Below are positions 47,299-56,028 of a DNA stretch of 64,000 nt, in pieces. Position 1 is the stretch's first letter. Every line of letters begins with the position of its first letter. The stretch is from an uncultured Gammaproteobacteria bacterium (GTDB taxonomy: Bacteria; Pseudomonadota; Gammaproteobacteria; JAADHQ01): assembly GCA_947258655.1 (NCBI GenBank), contig CAMYJD010000020.1:1-64000 (forward strand), given 5' to 3'. The position numbers were made by a program, and so were the translations under genes. The notes under the pieces are model-generated. The model had not been told where the DNA came from. It did not search any database and worked only from the letters and a program-made list of their open reading frames with translations.

Positions 47299-47760
47299 CT
47301 AGAGACTCTTTGCATAAATAATATAACTTTTGTTGATCAGGCTTATTTGGCCACTATCCTGATGCAGCGGAATGAACAAATCATCACCCTTGTTCAGATG
47401 ATCGTACAAACGCCTGCGGTCAGGTGGAAAAGCCGCGCAAATCTTGCCACTCATCAACGAGCCGTCCATCATATGTAGCTCGCAGTCCATCGCCTCACTG
47501 CCCGGCTCGGAATCACCCTGGTCCTGATATTCAAGACGCACTATTGAAGATTTGCTGTAGAAACGGTATTCACCCAGTTCTTCACGATGGACGACCACGA
47601 ACGTCTCGGCCTGATTGAAGAGCTCGGCCGGCGTCTCCTCACCGCTATGATGAAGGCTCTGTTCGCGAACGAAAACGGAACCCAGCACCCGTCCTTCCGG
47701 ATGCACCCACAAACTGACTGACCTTTCACGCTTAGGGACCTTAAAAAATTCCGCTGACAT
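47299..47760 (-). CDS. Conserved-looking protein of unknown function near the kinase operon
   Basis: A 153-residue soluble protein with mixed alpha/beta character. It has no signal peptide, membrane helix or recognisable catalytic motif. Notable phrases are KVPKRERSVSLWVHPEGRVLG near the start and MDGSLMSGKICAAFPPDRRRLYDHLN in the second half. I do not recognise the family. It is on the same strand as the HEAT-kinase gene, 153 bases upstream, and head-to-head with the phosphatase gene, so it probably belongs to the same functional module, possibly as a phosphorylation target or adaptor (inference). Confidence 0.75.
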   Translation of the reverse strand: MSAEFFKVPKRERSVSLWVHPEGRVLGSVFVREQSLHHSGEETPAELFNQAETFVVVHREELGEYRFYSKSSIVRLEYQDQGDSEPGSEAMDCELHMMDGSLMSGKICAAFPPDRRRLYDHLNKGDDLFIPLHQDSGQISLINKSYIIYAKSL

Positions 47761-48204
47761 ATGTATCTACCTGGAAACTGCGATTAAAATAACACCTAAT
47801 CCACGAATCTCAATAAATTATATTTTAAATCAGCATCTTACCACATTTTTATAGAAAATGCCGATACTTGTGGCCGTTCATCTGTTCCAACTCATCGGAT
47901 GTTAACAGAAAAACCTCCAGTTAACTCGAAATACTGTTATCACCAGCACCAATATCGCTATATATGGTATATCTTCTGCTGATGCATTCCATTGTTATTA
48001 AATGATAAATATAATTTTATTGCCTGATTTTTCTTTCATTCCAGGTAAATTAAAGAAATTCAAGTACATGCCGAAAATTTAAACAAAGCAGGCCATTAAA
48101 TATGCCTTTTGTGAACTCCATACTATTGGACGCTATACAAGCCAGTGGTCTTACACTAGAATGTTTAGATACCAGTAAAAACAGGTAAATAGATTATAAC
48201 AAGC
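47761..48204. other. Divergent promoter region between kinase-module genes and phosphatase
   Basis: About 440 AT-rich bases between oppositely transcribed genes, expected to carry two promoters. I could not fix -35/-10 pairs. A 28-codon open frame on the plus strand (48101-48187) has a distant AGCAGG but no other support and is not called. Confidence 0.5.
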
Positions 48205-48939
48205 ATGCACAGATATGCTCATATTACACACCCTGGCCTGACACGCCAGCACAATGAAGACAACTATCTGATCAACGAGGACGCTGGTCTGTGGGTCGTT
48301 GCCGATGGTATGGGTGGTCATGCCTGCGGCGAAGTGGCCAGCCAGATTGTCGTCGACCTGATCGATGACAAGGTCAACCAGGGAGCCGGTCTGAAAGAAG
48401 CCGTAGCCACGGCTCACCATATTGTTTTAATCGCTGCCGATCAACGTATGGGATTACCCGGTATGGGTTCCACAGTCGTTGCCGCAAGGTTTCACGCCGA
48501 TCACTATGAAATCGCCTGGGTCGGCGATAGCCGGGCCTATTTATGGGACCAGGGCAAGCTCAAACAACTGACTCGTGACCACTCCTTTGTGCAACAAATG
48601 GTCGATGCCGGCACCATCAGCAAACGCGAGGCAGCAGTACATCCTCACCGTAATGTTATCACCCAGGCCATTGGCGCAGATGATCTCGACCAACTTGAAG
48701 TCGGCACAGTACACGTGCCAATGTACAAGGGTCAGAAACTGTTACTTTGCAGTGACGGCCTGACCGATGAAGTCAGGGATGAGGCAATCGCATCCATACT
48801 CGCCAGCACTGAAAATGAACAGGACAAGGTCAATCATTTACTGCAGCGTGCACTGGCCTCCGGGGGCAGTGACAATATCACCATTATCCTGGTTTCAGCG
48901 CCGGACTCTGCGCCGGAAAGACTCGTTTCGCTGGCCTGA
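48205..48939 (+). CDS. PP2C-family Ser/Thr phosphatase (Stp type)
   Basis: A 244-residue metal-dependent phosphatase. The metal-binding motifs are all present: RQHNEDNYL near the start, VVADGMGGHACGE, GMGSTVVAARF, VGDSRAYLW, LLCSDGLTDEV and GGSDNITIILV. No membrane segment is present. It removes phosphate from Ser/Thr residues and is the natural opponent of the HEAT-kinase encoded across the divergent region. Kinase, phosphatase and FHA reader thus form a complete write-erase-read set. Confidence 0.94.
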   Translation: MHRYAHITHPGLTRQHNEDNYLINEDAGLWVVADGMGGHACGEVASQIVVDLIDDKVNQGAGLKEAVATAHHIVLIAADQRMGLPGMGSTVVAARFHADHYEIAWVGDSRAYLWDQGKLKQLTRDHSFVQQMVDAGTISKREAAVHPHRNVITQAIGADDLDQLEVGTVHVPMYKGQKLLLCSDGLTDEVRDEAIASILASTENEQDKVNHLLQRALASGGSDNITIILVSAPDSAPERLVSLA

Positions 48940-48962
48940 TCCGAAGCCTAGCAATATAAAAC

Positions 48963-49160
48963 CTAATCCTGCTGTTTTTTTTCGCGCTCAATCCTCGCCG
49001 CGTTGTCCGGAATCATAGGATCATCATCATCCATAAGAATTCTGTGTGCGGGCCCCTCAAGATCCTCATATTGACCACTGCGGACTGCCCATACAAACAA
49101 AGCGATAGCCGCTCCAAGGATAATCAGGCCAATGGGTATAAGTAGATACAGGATATTCAT
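48963..49160 (-). CDS. ccoS: cbb3-type cytochrome oxidase assembly protein CcoS
   Basis: A 65-residue protein with one N-terminal transmembrane helix (MNILYLLIPIGLIILGAAIA) followed by the family motif FVWAVRSGQYEDLEGPAHRI. CcoS is needed for cofactor insertion into the cbb3 oxidase. It follows ccoI on the same strand after 78 bases, the standard position. The charged tail ends in a lysine-rich stretch. Confidence 0.93.
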   Translation of the reverse strand: MNILYLLIPIGLIILGAAIALFVWAVRSGQYEDLEGPAHRILMDDDDPMIPDNAARIEREKKQQD

Positions 49161-49238
49161 ATTAAAACCGGTTCTAGACTCTGGATTACAAGGATAGCAT
49201 GTTGCTGCGGGCTTCGCAGTGTTGACATATCAATGACA

Positions 49239-51641
49239 CTATCTTGTCAGTCTTAATGCATTCAGCACTACAACCAGCGAACTGGCAGACATGCCGATAG
49301 CCGCCATCCATGGTGCCACCATTGCCATCGCGGCCAGCGGTAGTGCCAGCAGATTATAGACCAATGCCCAAGTCAGGTTCTGCCTGATTACAGTCAGACT
49401 GCGACGCGCCATGACTACACCGTCAACTATATGCGGCAGGCTTTCTGACAACAGCACCATATCGGCACTGGCATGCGCAATCTGCGAACCGCTGCCCATG
49501 GCGACAGAGACCTGTGCCGCCGCCAACACCGGGGCATCATTAACGCCGTCGCCTACCATCGCAACGATATCACCTGCCTGCTGCATGGCCTGTATGCGCT
49601 CGAGCTTCTGATCTGGCAACATTCCGGCATGTGCGTCATCGATTCCGAGTGCGTCGGCAACGTGATTGACAACCGGCGCCTGGTCACCACTTAATAACGT
49701 AATCTTCAGCCCTAGTTGGCGTAGGGCCTGGATCGTTTCAGCCGCATCCTCGCGAACGATATCGGCCATAACAAACAGGGCCAGGATATGCTGCTCATCG
49801 GCCAATGCGATGACAGTTTTCTGCTGCCTGAATGCCTCATGCAGTTCGCTGCTGCCACAAAGTTCAGCAGCAAAGTCCAGCTTACCTATCCTGTATAAGC
49901 CGCCATCAATGCTGCCCTGCATGCCACGCCCTGTCACTGCGCTAATGTCAGTCACCTGCAACTTCTCCTGAGGCGCAGATTCTATAATTGCCTTTGCAAT
50001 AGGATGTTCAGAGCCACTTTCAAGTGCTGCGGCGATTTTCAATGCCTGCTCTTGTGATTGACAATGCAGATTGATCACATCCTCCAACTGTAAACGCCCG
50101 TGTGTCAACGTACCCGTTTTGTCAAAAACGATATGTGTGGCCCTGGCCAGTGTTTCGAGTGCATGTCCGCGGGTGGTCAACAGGCCCATGCGGGTCAATT
50201 GTCCGGTGGCCGCTACCAGTGCAGCCGGCGTGGCCAGTGATAAAGCGCACGGACAGGTCACGACCAGCACGGACAAACTGATCCAGAATGCATTGGCAGG
50301 ATCATGTTGCCACCAGTACCAGGCTATCGTGGTCGCCAGCAACAATATGACAGCGACAAACCAGCCGGCCACCTTGTCCGCCAGTTGCGCCAGCCTGGGC
50401 TTTTCCGTTTGCGCCCGGTCCAGCAGACGCACGATCGACGACAGCACGGTGTCTTCACCGGTCTTGTCGATGCGCATCAGCAATGGACTTTCGATATTTA
50501 TACTGCCGCCGATAATTTGATTATTGTTACCCCTTGATACCGGCACGCTCTCACCGGTCAGTAACGACTCATCGATAGAGCTGCTACCTTCAACAATTAC
50601 CCCATCGGCGGGTACAGTTTCTCCCGGCTTGATCCTGACCAGGTCACCCACCTGCAATTCATTGGCGCTGACAACCTCTTCTTCACCAGCGCATACCCGG
50701 GTTGCCGTGACCGGCAACAATCTGACCAGCGCCTCGGATGCCTGGCCGGCACGATGGCGCGCCATCATTTCCAGATAGCGACCTGTCAGCAGAAAGAACG
50801 TAAACATCGTAACGGAATCGAAGTAGACCTCCCCCTGATTCGAAACGGTGGCCCAACTGCTGGCGATAAAGGCAAGACCGATAGCGAGTGAGACCGGCAC
50901 ATCCATGCCAAGCTGATGGTGCTTCAGGTCGCGCCAGGCCGAACGAAAGAATGAACTGGCCGAATAAAAAACCACTGGCAGGGTGATCAACAGACTGATC
51001 CAGCGCATGAAATCACGCAGTCCCGTATCCATACCCTGACTTTCACCAGCATACATAGCAACGGCCAGCATCATGACCTGCATGGCCCCAAGACCCGCTA
51101 CGGCCAGCCCGCGCAAGGCCCGTGAGCGTTCGCGCTTATGCAACTTTTCCTGGCGACTGGCATCGAAAGGATGGGCAACATAGCCTATCGCCGTTATTGC
51201 CTTGAGAATATCGCTCAAATGTATTCTTTCATCGTCCCATGTCACCGTGGCACGTCGCGTTGAGTAATTAACACGAAACTCACTGACACCGGGAAGGGCC
51301 ATAACATGCCTCTCATTCAGCCATACACAGGCTGCACATACAATACCTTCCAGAATCAATGAAGCCTGGCGCAGCTTGCCGGACTCCTGTTTAACAAAGT
51401 CCTTTTGCAACTCTGGCTTGTCATACAGGGAGAGTGTCTCATACAACTCATCCATCGACTGTTGCGGGTTAAGTGATTTTTCAGTGCGATATTTGTAAAA
51501 ATCCGTCAGACCATTTTCCACTATCGCATTGGCAACCGCCTGACAACCCGGACAACACATGTCCCGGGTCTCCCCGTCTATTTCAACCGGGTAATGCGCA
51601 CCGGAAGGTATAGGTAAATCGCAGTGGAAACAGTTAGACAT
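49239..51641 (-). CDS. ccoI: Copper-translocating P-type ATPase CcoI
   Basis: An 800-residue P1B-type ATPase supplying copper for the cbb3 oxidase. The N-terminus has the cysteine-rich CFHCDLPIPSG and DMCCPGCQAV elements, followed by an HMA domain with GIVCAACVWLNE. The membrane copper motif is CPC in VVTCPCALSLATP, the phosphorylation site DKTGTLTHG, and the hinge GDGVNDAPVLAAA. Eight transmembrane helices are expected. It lies between ccoH and ccoS, typical of ccoGHIS clusters. The ATG is at 51641, directly after a palindromic repeat region. Confidence 0.95.
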   Translation of the reverse strand: MSNCFHCDLPIPSGAHYPVEIDGETRDMCCPGCQAVANAIVENGLTDFYKYRTEKSLNPQQSMDELYETLSLYDKPELQKDFVKQESGKLRQASLILEGIVCAACVWLNERHVMALPGVSEFRVNYSTRRATVTWDDERIHLSDILKAITAIGYVAHPFDASRQEKLHKRERSRALRGLAVAGLGAMQVMMLAVAMYAGESQGMDTGLRDFMRWISLLITLPVVFYSASSFFRSAWRDLKHHQLGMDVPVSLAIGLAFIASSWATVSNQGEVYFDSVTMFTFFLLTGRYLEMMARHRAGQASEALVRLLPVTATRVCAGEEEVVSANELQVGDLVRIKPGETVPADGVIVEGSSSIDESLLTGESVPVSRGNNNQIIGGSINIESPLLMRIDKTGEDTVLSSIVRLLDRAQTEKPRLAQLADKVAGWFVAVILLLATTIAWYWWQHDPANAFWISLSVLVVTCPCALSLATPAALVAATGQLTRMGLLTTRGHALETLARATHIVFDKTGTLTHGRLQLEDVINLHCQSQEQALKIAAALESGSEHPIAKAIIESAPQEKLQVTDISAVTGRGMQGSIDGGLYRIGKLDFAAELCGSSELHEAFRQQKTVIALADEQHILALFVMADIVREDAAETIQALRQLGLKITLLSGDQAPVVNHVADALGIDDAHAGMLPDQKLERIQAMQQAGDIVAMVGDGVNDAPVLAAAQVSVAMGSGSQIAHASADMVLLSESLPHIVDGVVMARRSLTVIRQNLTWALVYNLLALPLAAMAMVAPWMAAIGMSASSLVVVLNALRLTR

Positions 51642-51662
51642 TATATAATCAGGTACAAGGTT

Positions 51663-51747
51663 AAAGATAAAAGATACAAGGGGAAAATACGATCACCCTT
51701 TTAACTTGTATCTTTTATCTTTTATCTTGTATCTTTTGTCTTGTATC
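51663..51747. repeat. Palindromic low-complexity repeat between ccoI and ccoH
   Basis: An 18-bp perfect inverted repeat (51663-51680 with 51705-51722, arm AAAGATAAAAGATACAAG) flanks a 24-base spacer. The right arm continues as imperfect tandem units of the form CTTGTATCTTTT to about 51747. The element forms the last codons of ccoH, including its stop. It could be a small dispersed repeat or a terminator-like structure between the two genes. Confidence 0.8.
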
Positions 51748-52572
51748 TGCTGTTGGAATATTGGTTGATGCATGTATTTCAAAATCCTCTTCTGCATGCG
51801 TAAAATTAATATTTACATTCCATAATCCGGGTAATGGCAAGCGCAATTCGCTCTGGTAGATGCCCGGCATCTTTTCCTGCATACTGAACACTATATCGTG
51901 ACGGCTGTCTGAGGCACGCATAAAGCGCCCACCGGCGATCATACCGCTAATCGCCCTACCGGAATCATCCTCGATGACCAGTTGAAAAACTCCGCTCTCA
52001 TTGGCTGCCGGTGCCCGCCCCAACCAGCCTTTACGCACAGTCCAGCCGCGCTGTTTCATCATATCAAGCTGACGTAAATACTGGTTATATTTCGCTTCCT
52101 TTTTATGATAATTATTATGCATTACACCGGGGAACCGGGTCTCTACCTGTTTGGCCTGCATGCGCTCGGGTACGATCAAATCCTGCAAACCTCCGGGCAA
52201 ACCTTCTTTGGACAAGGTAACAAACACGGCATCGACGATCAGTATCACCGCAAAAAAACCGACAATAATTGCAGGCCCCCAGTGAAACCACTTGCCACGC
52301 ATTTCGGGATCATTTTGCGCCTTTATCTTTTCCCGGTGCGAAAACAACATGCCCAACAGATAGGCAGCCATGAAAAATACTGTGATATTCATTGCCAACA
52401 CGTCCGCGCCTGGCCAGTAGAGTAATGCAACCGGCAAATAAATGGCCAGGGCCAGAAGACTAATGACAAAGCCTGACTGTTTGGCGTTCAGGGGCGTTAG
52501 GCGGTAGAACAGCAGGTACAATACGAACAGCAGCAGTACGCCAGCCGGAATAGTTAATACCAGAGATGTCAT
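51715..52572 (-). CDS. ccoH: CcoH/FixH family protein with an extra N-terminal membrane region
   Basis: A 285-residue protein. Residues ~100-270 are the FixH domain, with one transmembrane helix (GPAIIVGFFAVILIVDAVFV), FPGVMHNNYHKKEAKYNQYL and an outer beta domain ending GLWNVNINFTHAEEDFEI. The first ~85 residues add about three further transmembrane helices not found in ordinary CcoH (~170 residues). The last dozen residues (TRQKIQDKR end) are encoded by the palindromic repeat, so the natural terminus may have been altered by that element. CcoH stabilises cbb3 oxidase and CcoI-CcoG interactions. The ATG overlaps the ccoG stop by four bases. Confidence 0.88.
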   Translation of the reverse strand: MTSLVLTIPAGVLLLFVLYLLFYRLTPLNAKQSGFVISLLALAIYLPVALLYWPGADVLAMNITVFFMAAYLLGMLFSHREKIKAQNDPEMRGKWFHWGPAIIVGFFAVILIVDAVFVTLSKEGLPGGLQDLIVPERMQAKQVETRFPGVMHNNYHKKEAKYNQYLRQLDMMKQRGWTVRKGWLGRAPAANESGVFQLVIEDDSGRAISGMIAGGRFMRASDSRHDIVFSMQEKMPGIYQSELRLPLPGLWNVNINFTHAEEDFEIHASTNIPTADTRQKIQDKR

Positions 52573-53996
52573 GGTGCGAAATCACCTCGCATAGTAAACA
52601 GGGCCTTCTTCATTTCCGTGACCGGCTTGCCATCGATGACCGTGTCAACAACGAACCTGAACGGGATCTGCCCGGATTGACCCTTGACAGGAGGCGCCTT
52701 AACACGCACAAACAGGTTCATGGACGACAGGGGCTCAAGTTCAATTTTACGGATCCTGCCCAGGTCCAGGCTAGCATTCGCCAGGCCATCTATGCGCACT
52801 TGCAAGGTCACTGTTTTTTCCGATTTGTTATTGAGCTTGATGTCATAACTATTCTGCAACTGACCATCGGACAGTATTACATATAATGGATTTCTGACCT
52901 GGGTGACGGCCATCGATAACTGTGTCTGCGAAGCAATGCTCCATACCAGTCCAGCAATTGCCGCCAATAGGACCAGACCATAACCAATGTTCTTGATTTT
53001 GAACAAGCGATGCTTACCGCCTTCCAGCTCGTTTTCCGATGCATAACGTATCAGACCACGCGACCAGCCGAGCTTGTCCATGATGGCGTCACAGGCATCG
53101 ACACACAGCGCACAGGAAATACAGGACATTTGTAGTCCATTTCGAATATCGATGCCAGTCGGACATACCTGCACACAAAAACCACAATCTATACAATCAC
53201 CGATATTTGCAGCATGCCTTTCTTCGACTGTCTTGCGCCCCTTGCCCAGCTTGGCTCGACCTGCCGCACCCTCACCACGCTCCTCATCATAGGCAACGAT
53301 CAGGGTATCGTTATCGAACATGATGCTCTGGAAGCGTGCATACGGGCACATATAAGTACACACCTGCTCACGTGCAAGACCGGCCATAACATAGGTCGTC
53401 AGGGTCAGGAACAAGGTCGTCGCATAGGCCGGGAATGGCGCCGTGCCTTCAAAAAACTGTCCGAACAGTGCATACGCATCGCCCCAGTAGAGGGTAAAGG
53501 TCAGCCCCGTAATGAAAGCCACCGCTAACCACAGCACATGGGTGACTGTCTTTTTCAGGATGCGTTCGCCGCTCCAGCCTGATTTGTCCAGGCGTATGCG
53601 CGCCGGCCTCTCGCCCTGCACCAGATGCTCAATCAGAATATAGACATCTGTCCACAAGGTCTGAAAGCAAAAATAGCCACAAAAGGCACGTCCCGCAATG
53701 CCGGTTACAAAAAAAAGCAAAAAGGCTGCAATCATCAGAATTGCAGCCAGCCAGAATATGTCCTGTGGATTTACGATCATACCGAACAGGTAAAAGATAC
53801 GATCCTGGATGTCAAACATGACCGCCTGCTCAACACCGGACTCACGCTGCCATCGAAGCCAGGGCAAGGTAAAATAGACGCTATATGCAAATAGCAGAAT
53901 CAACCATTTCATAGTGCGGAAGCGACCCTTGACCGACCGGGGATAGATCGGGATACGTTCCTCGAATAAAACAATATCTTCCGCGTTTTTTGCCAT
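52569..53996 (-). CDS. ccoG: Cytochrome c oxidase accessory protein CcoG
   Basis: A 475-residue membrane ferredoxin-like protein (RdxA/FixG) implicated in copper reduction for cbb3 oxidase assembly. Five or so transmembrane helices in the first half include FCGYFCFQTLWTDVY. The 2[4Fe-4S] domain reads CIDCGFCVQVCPTGIDIRNG and CISCALCVDACD. A periplasmic Ig-like domain occupies the C-terminal 120 residues. It is the first gene after the ccoNOQP terminator and is coupled to ccoH. Confidence 0.95.
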   Translation of the reverse strand: MAKNAEDIVLFEERIPIYPRSVKGRFRTMKWLILLFAYSVYFTLPWLRWQRESGVEQAVMFDIQDRIFYLFGMIVNPQDIFWLAAILMIAAFLLFFVTGIAGRAFCGYFCFQTLWTDVYILIEHLVQGERPARIRLDKSGWSGERILKKTVTHVLWLAVAFITGLTFTLYWGDAYALFGQFFEGTAPFPAYATTLFLTLTTYVMAGLAREQVCTYMCPYARFQSIMFDNDTLIVAYDEERGEGAAGRAKLGKGRKTVEERHAANIGDCIDCGFCVQVCPTGIDIRNGLQMSCISCALCVDACDAIMDKLGWSRGLIRYASENELEGGKHRLFKIKNIGYGLVLLAAIAGLVWSIASQTQLSMAVTQVRNPLYVILSDGQLQNSYDIKLNNKSEKTVTLQVRIDGLANASLDLGRIRKIELEPLSSMNLFVRVKAPPVKGQSGQIPFRFVVDTVIDGKPVTEMKKALFTMRGDFAP

Positions 53997-54026
53997 ACCT
54001 TGTTTTGTTGCCTCAATTTACATGCA

Positions 54027-54057
54027 AAACGGGCCCAGGGAAGTCCTGAGCCCGTTT
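54027..54057 (-). terminator. Rho-independent terminator after ccoP
   Basis: AAACGGGCTCAGG and CCTGGGCCCGTTT (minus strand) pair over 13 positions with one G-T pair and a five-base loop, and the last arm runs on into four T residues. It lies 21 bases after the ccoP stop and separates ccoNOQP from ccoGHIS. Confidence 0.85.
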
Positions 54058-54078
54058 ATATCGGTACGCCCGCCTGGC

Positions 54079-55011
54079 TTATTGACCGCCACCAAGCTCA
54101 TGCACGTAGACAGTCAACACCTTTATTTCCGCAGGACTCAAACGATCCTTCCAGGCCGGCATCTGACGATTGACGCCATTGCTAATGATTTTACCCACTG
54201 CCTCACGCTTGGCGTCTATTGTCTTTTGTCCTGGAACATCCGCCAGCGTCCAGATACCGTCAGTCAGGTTCGCCGCTCCGACCGAATGCATGCCTGTGGC
54301 TTCCTTGGTATGGCAGTAATAACAACCGCCCCCTTCACCATTAAACAACACGCCACCACGTCCAGCCATCTCCTTGTTGACCTCATGGCCGGACAGGCCG
54401 AGAACATACTCAACCACATCGTCCATCTGCTGCTCGGTAAATGTTTTCCTGAATGCCGGCATGAATCCATTGCGGCCCTGGGTCAGAGTTGTCTGGATCT
54501 GCTCAACCTTGCCACCCCACAACCAGTCGTCATCAACAAGATTGGGGAACAGACCGATCACGCCCGCACCACCCATGCCATGACAAGCTGCACAGTTGTC
54601 GGTAAACAGGATCTTGCCTACCGAGCGGCTGAACTGCATCATGCTCGAATCAGACAGGATCTGCTCATAACTGGTATCGACAACTTTCTGCATATACTGA
54701 CGCTGCTTGACGGCCTCTTCACCTTCCTGCAGATCCTTCATCAAACGCGCACGCGTATTCCAGTGCGTAGTCACATCCTTATCACCTACCTTATAGGTAA
54801 TACTGTTCATACCACCCTTGGTATAGCTGTCACCCACTGGCCAGGCCGGATAGAAAAACCAGTAAACAACTGCAAATACAACCGTTGCATAAAAGGCCCA
54901 TAACCACCAGCGCGGCAGGGGGTTATTGAATTCCTGGATATCACCGTCCCATGCATGACCTGTGGTCTGTACCGAACCGGTTTGAGCTGTATCTTTTTTT
55001 ACTTCACTCAT
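54079..55011 (-). CDS. ccoP: cbb3-type cytochrome c oxidase subunit III (diheme)
   Basis: A 310-residue membrane-anchored diheme cytochrome c. The N-terminal part has the CcoP signature HAWDGDIQEFNNPLPRWW and a transmembrane helix (~34-54). Two heme c sites are present, CAACHGMGG and CYYCHTKEATG, with distal methionines in GRNGFMPAF and RQMPAW. It delivers electrons from soluble cytochrome c to CcoO and CcoN. Its ATG overlaps the ccoQ stop. Confidence 0.97.
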   Translation of the reverse strand: MSEVKKDTAQTGSVQTTGHAWDGDIQEFNNPLPRWWLWAFYATVVFAVVYWFFYPAWPVGDSYTKGGMNSITYKVGDKDVTTHWNTRARLMKDLQEGEEAVKQRQYMQKVVDTSYEQILSDSSMMQFSRSVGKILFTDNCAACHGMGGAGVIGLFPNLVDDDWLWGGKVEQIQTTLTQGRNGFMPAFRKTFTEQQMDDVVEYVLGLSGHEVNKEMAGRGGVLFNGEGGGCYYCHTKEATGMHSVGAANLTDGIWTLADVPGQKTIDAKREAVGKIISNGVNRQMPAWKDRLSPAEIKVLTVYVHELGGGQ

Positions 55012-55216
55012 GTTTACTTACCTTATCGTCAGAGCCTGTATACTCGTCGTGATCTTCATCCTCAAACGGGATGTTCTTGTACGATTCCAGTCGCTCGGAT
55101 CTATTCTTGCTTGAATATAAATAAATCAATATGGCGCAAAACACTACGAAGAACAGCACCAGAGCAAATACCTTGCTGTTCTCCATATGGGTAAACCATT
55201 GCAGAAAGTCCGCCAT
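55004..55216 (-). CDS. ccoQ: cbb3-type cytochrome c oxidase subunit CcoQ
   Basis: A 70-residue single-span membrane protein (helix ~16-35, VFALVLFFVVFCAILIYLY) followed by the charged FixQ-type segment SSKNRSERLESYKNIPFEDED. It stabilises the cbb3 complex. Located between ccoO and ccoP as usual. It overlaps ccoP by eight bases. Confidence 0.93.
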   Translation of the reverse strand: MADFLQWFTHMENSKVFALVLFFVVFCAILIYLYSSKNRSERLESYKNIPFEDEDHDEYTGSDDKVSKHE

Positions 55217-55244
55217 TACTTACCCTCTCACCCTCACCCGGCCC

Positions 55245-56003
55245 CTAGCGGAACTCGGAGAAATGACCATCCTGGTAACTCTTGAAATCAACCATCGTGC
55301 CCAGCACCTGCAGGTAGGCTACCAGCGCATCCATTTCTGTCAGACGCGTCTTGTCACCATCATAGTTACCTGTCTCAGCCTGTTTGAGCAGATTTTTTTC
55401 TGCATAAAGAATATCCAGATTTTTGGCCACCTCAGGTCCGAATCGTTTCACATTCGCCTCATACTCTTCATCTGTTTCCGAGTAGGGAACGCCGACCGCC
55501 TTCTGCGCCTGCATACGTGCCCTGATATCCGAATAATCAAGCGTGTTCTCCATTAACCAGGGATAATTCGGCATGATCGAATCCGGCATCACTGACTTGG
55601 GTTTGATCAGGTGCTGTGTATGCCACTCGTTTGAATACTTCTTGCCCACACGCGCCAGGTCAGGCCCTGTTCGTTTCGAACCCCACTGAAACGGGTGATC
55701 ATACTGTGATTCCGCCGCCAGTGAATAATGCCCATAGCGCAGGTGCTCATCACGAAACGGACGGATCATCTGCGAATGACACAGAAAACAGCCTTCGCGC
55801 ACATAGATATCCCGGCCGCGGCTTTCCAGTGGCGTATACGGATGCACCGCATCACGACCATCTGCAGTTTTCACCTGCTCAACTGTTTCATTGATGAAGA
55901 ACAGCGGCACAATTTCGACCAGGCCACCGATGCTGACGACAACCAATGTCAGGGCAATCAGCAACCCGGCATTAATTTCAATACTTTCATGTTTGAACTT
56001 CAT
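55245..56003 (-). CDS. ccoO: cbb3-type cytochrome c oxidase subunit II (monoheme)
   Basis: A 252-residue membrane-anchored cytochrome c. One N-terminal transmembrane helix (~13-36) is followed by the heme site [13 protein letters not shown] and the distal region MPNYPWL. It is somewhat longer than the shortest family members, with [13 protein letters not shown]-type helices at the end. It passes electrons from CcoP to the CcoN core. 25 bases separate it from ccoN. Confidence 0.97.
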   Translation of the reverse strand: MKFKHESIEINAGLLIALTLVVVSIGGLVEIVPLFFINETVEQVKTADGRDAVHPYTPLESRGRDIYVREGCFLCHSQMIRPFRDEHLRYGHYSLAAESQYDHPFQWGSKRTGPDLARVGKKYSNEWHTQHLIKPKSVMPDSIMPNYPWLMENTLDYSDIRARMQAQKAVGVPYSETDEEYEANVKRFGPEVAKNLDILYAEKNLLKQAETGNYDGDKTRLTEMDALVAYLQVLGTMVDFKSYQDGHFSEFR

Positions 56004-56028
56004 TACTATCAGCTCCTACTATACTTGA

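Noticed and set aside
48101-48187. 28-codon plus-strand frame upstream of the phosphatase
   Set aside because: Only a weak, distant AGCAGG supports it; no terminator, no hydrophobic or other recognisable character.
51640-51750. CRISPR-like array
   Set aside because: The repeats are short, degenerate and without unique spacers; this is a palindromic low-complexity element, not a CRISPR.
54022-54903. Plus-strand open frame of 293 codons
   Set aside because: It lies antisense to ccoP, which has two heme c sites; the frame is a shadow.
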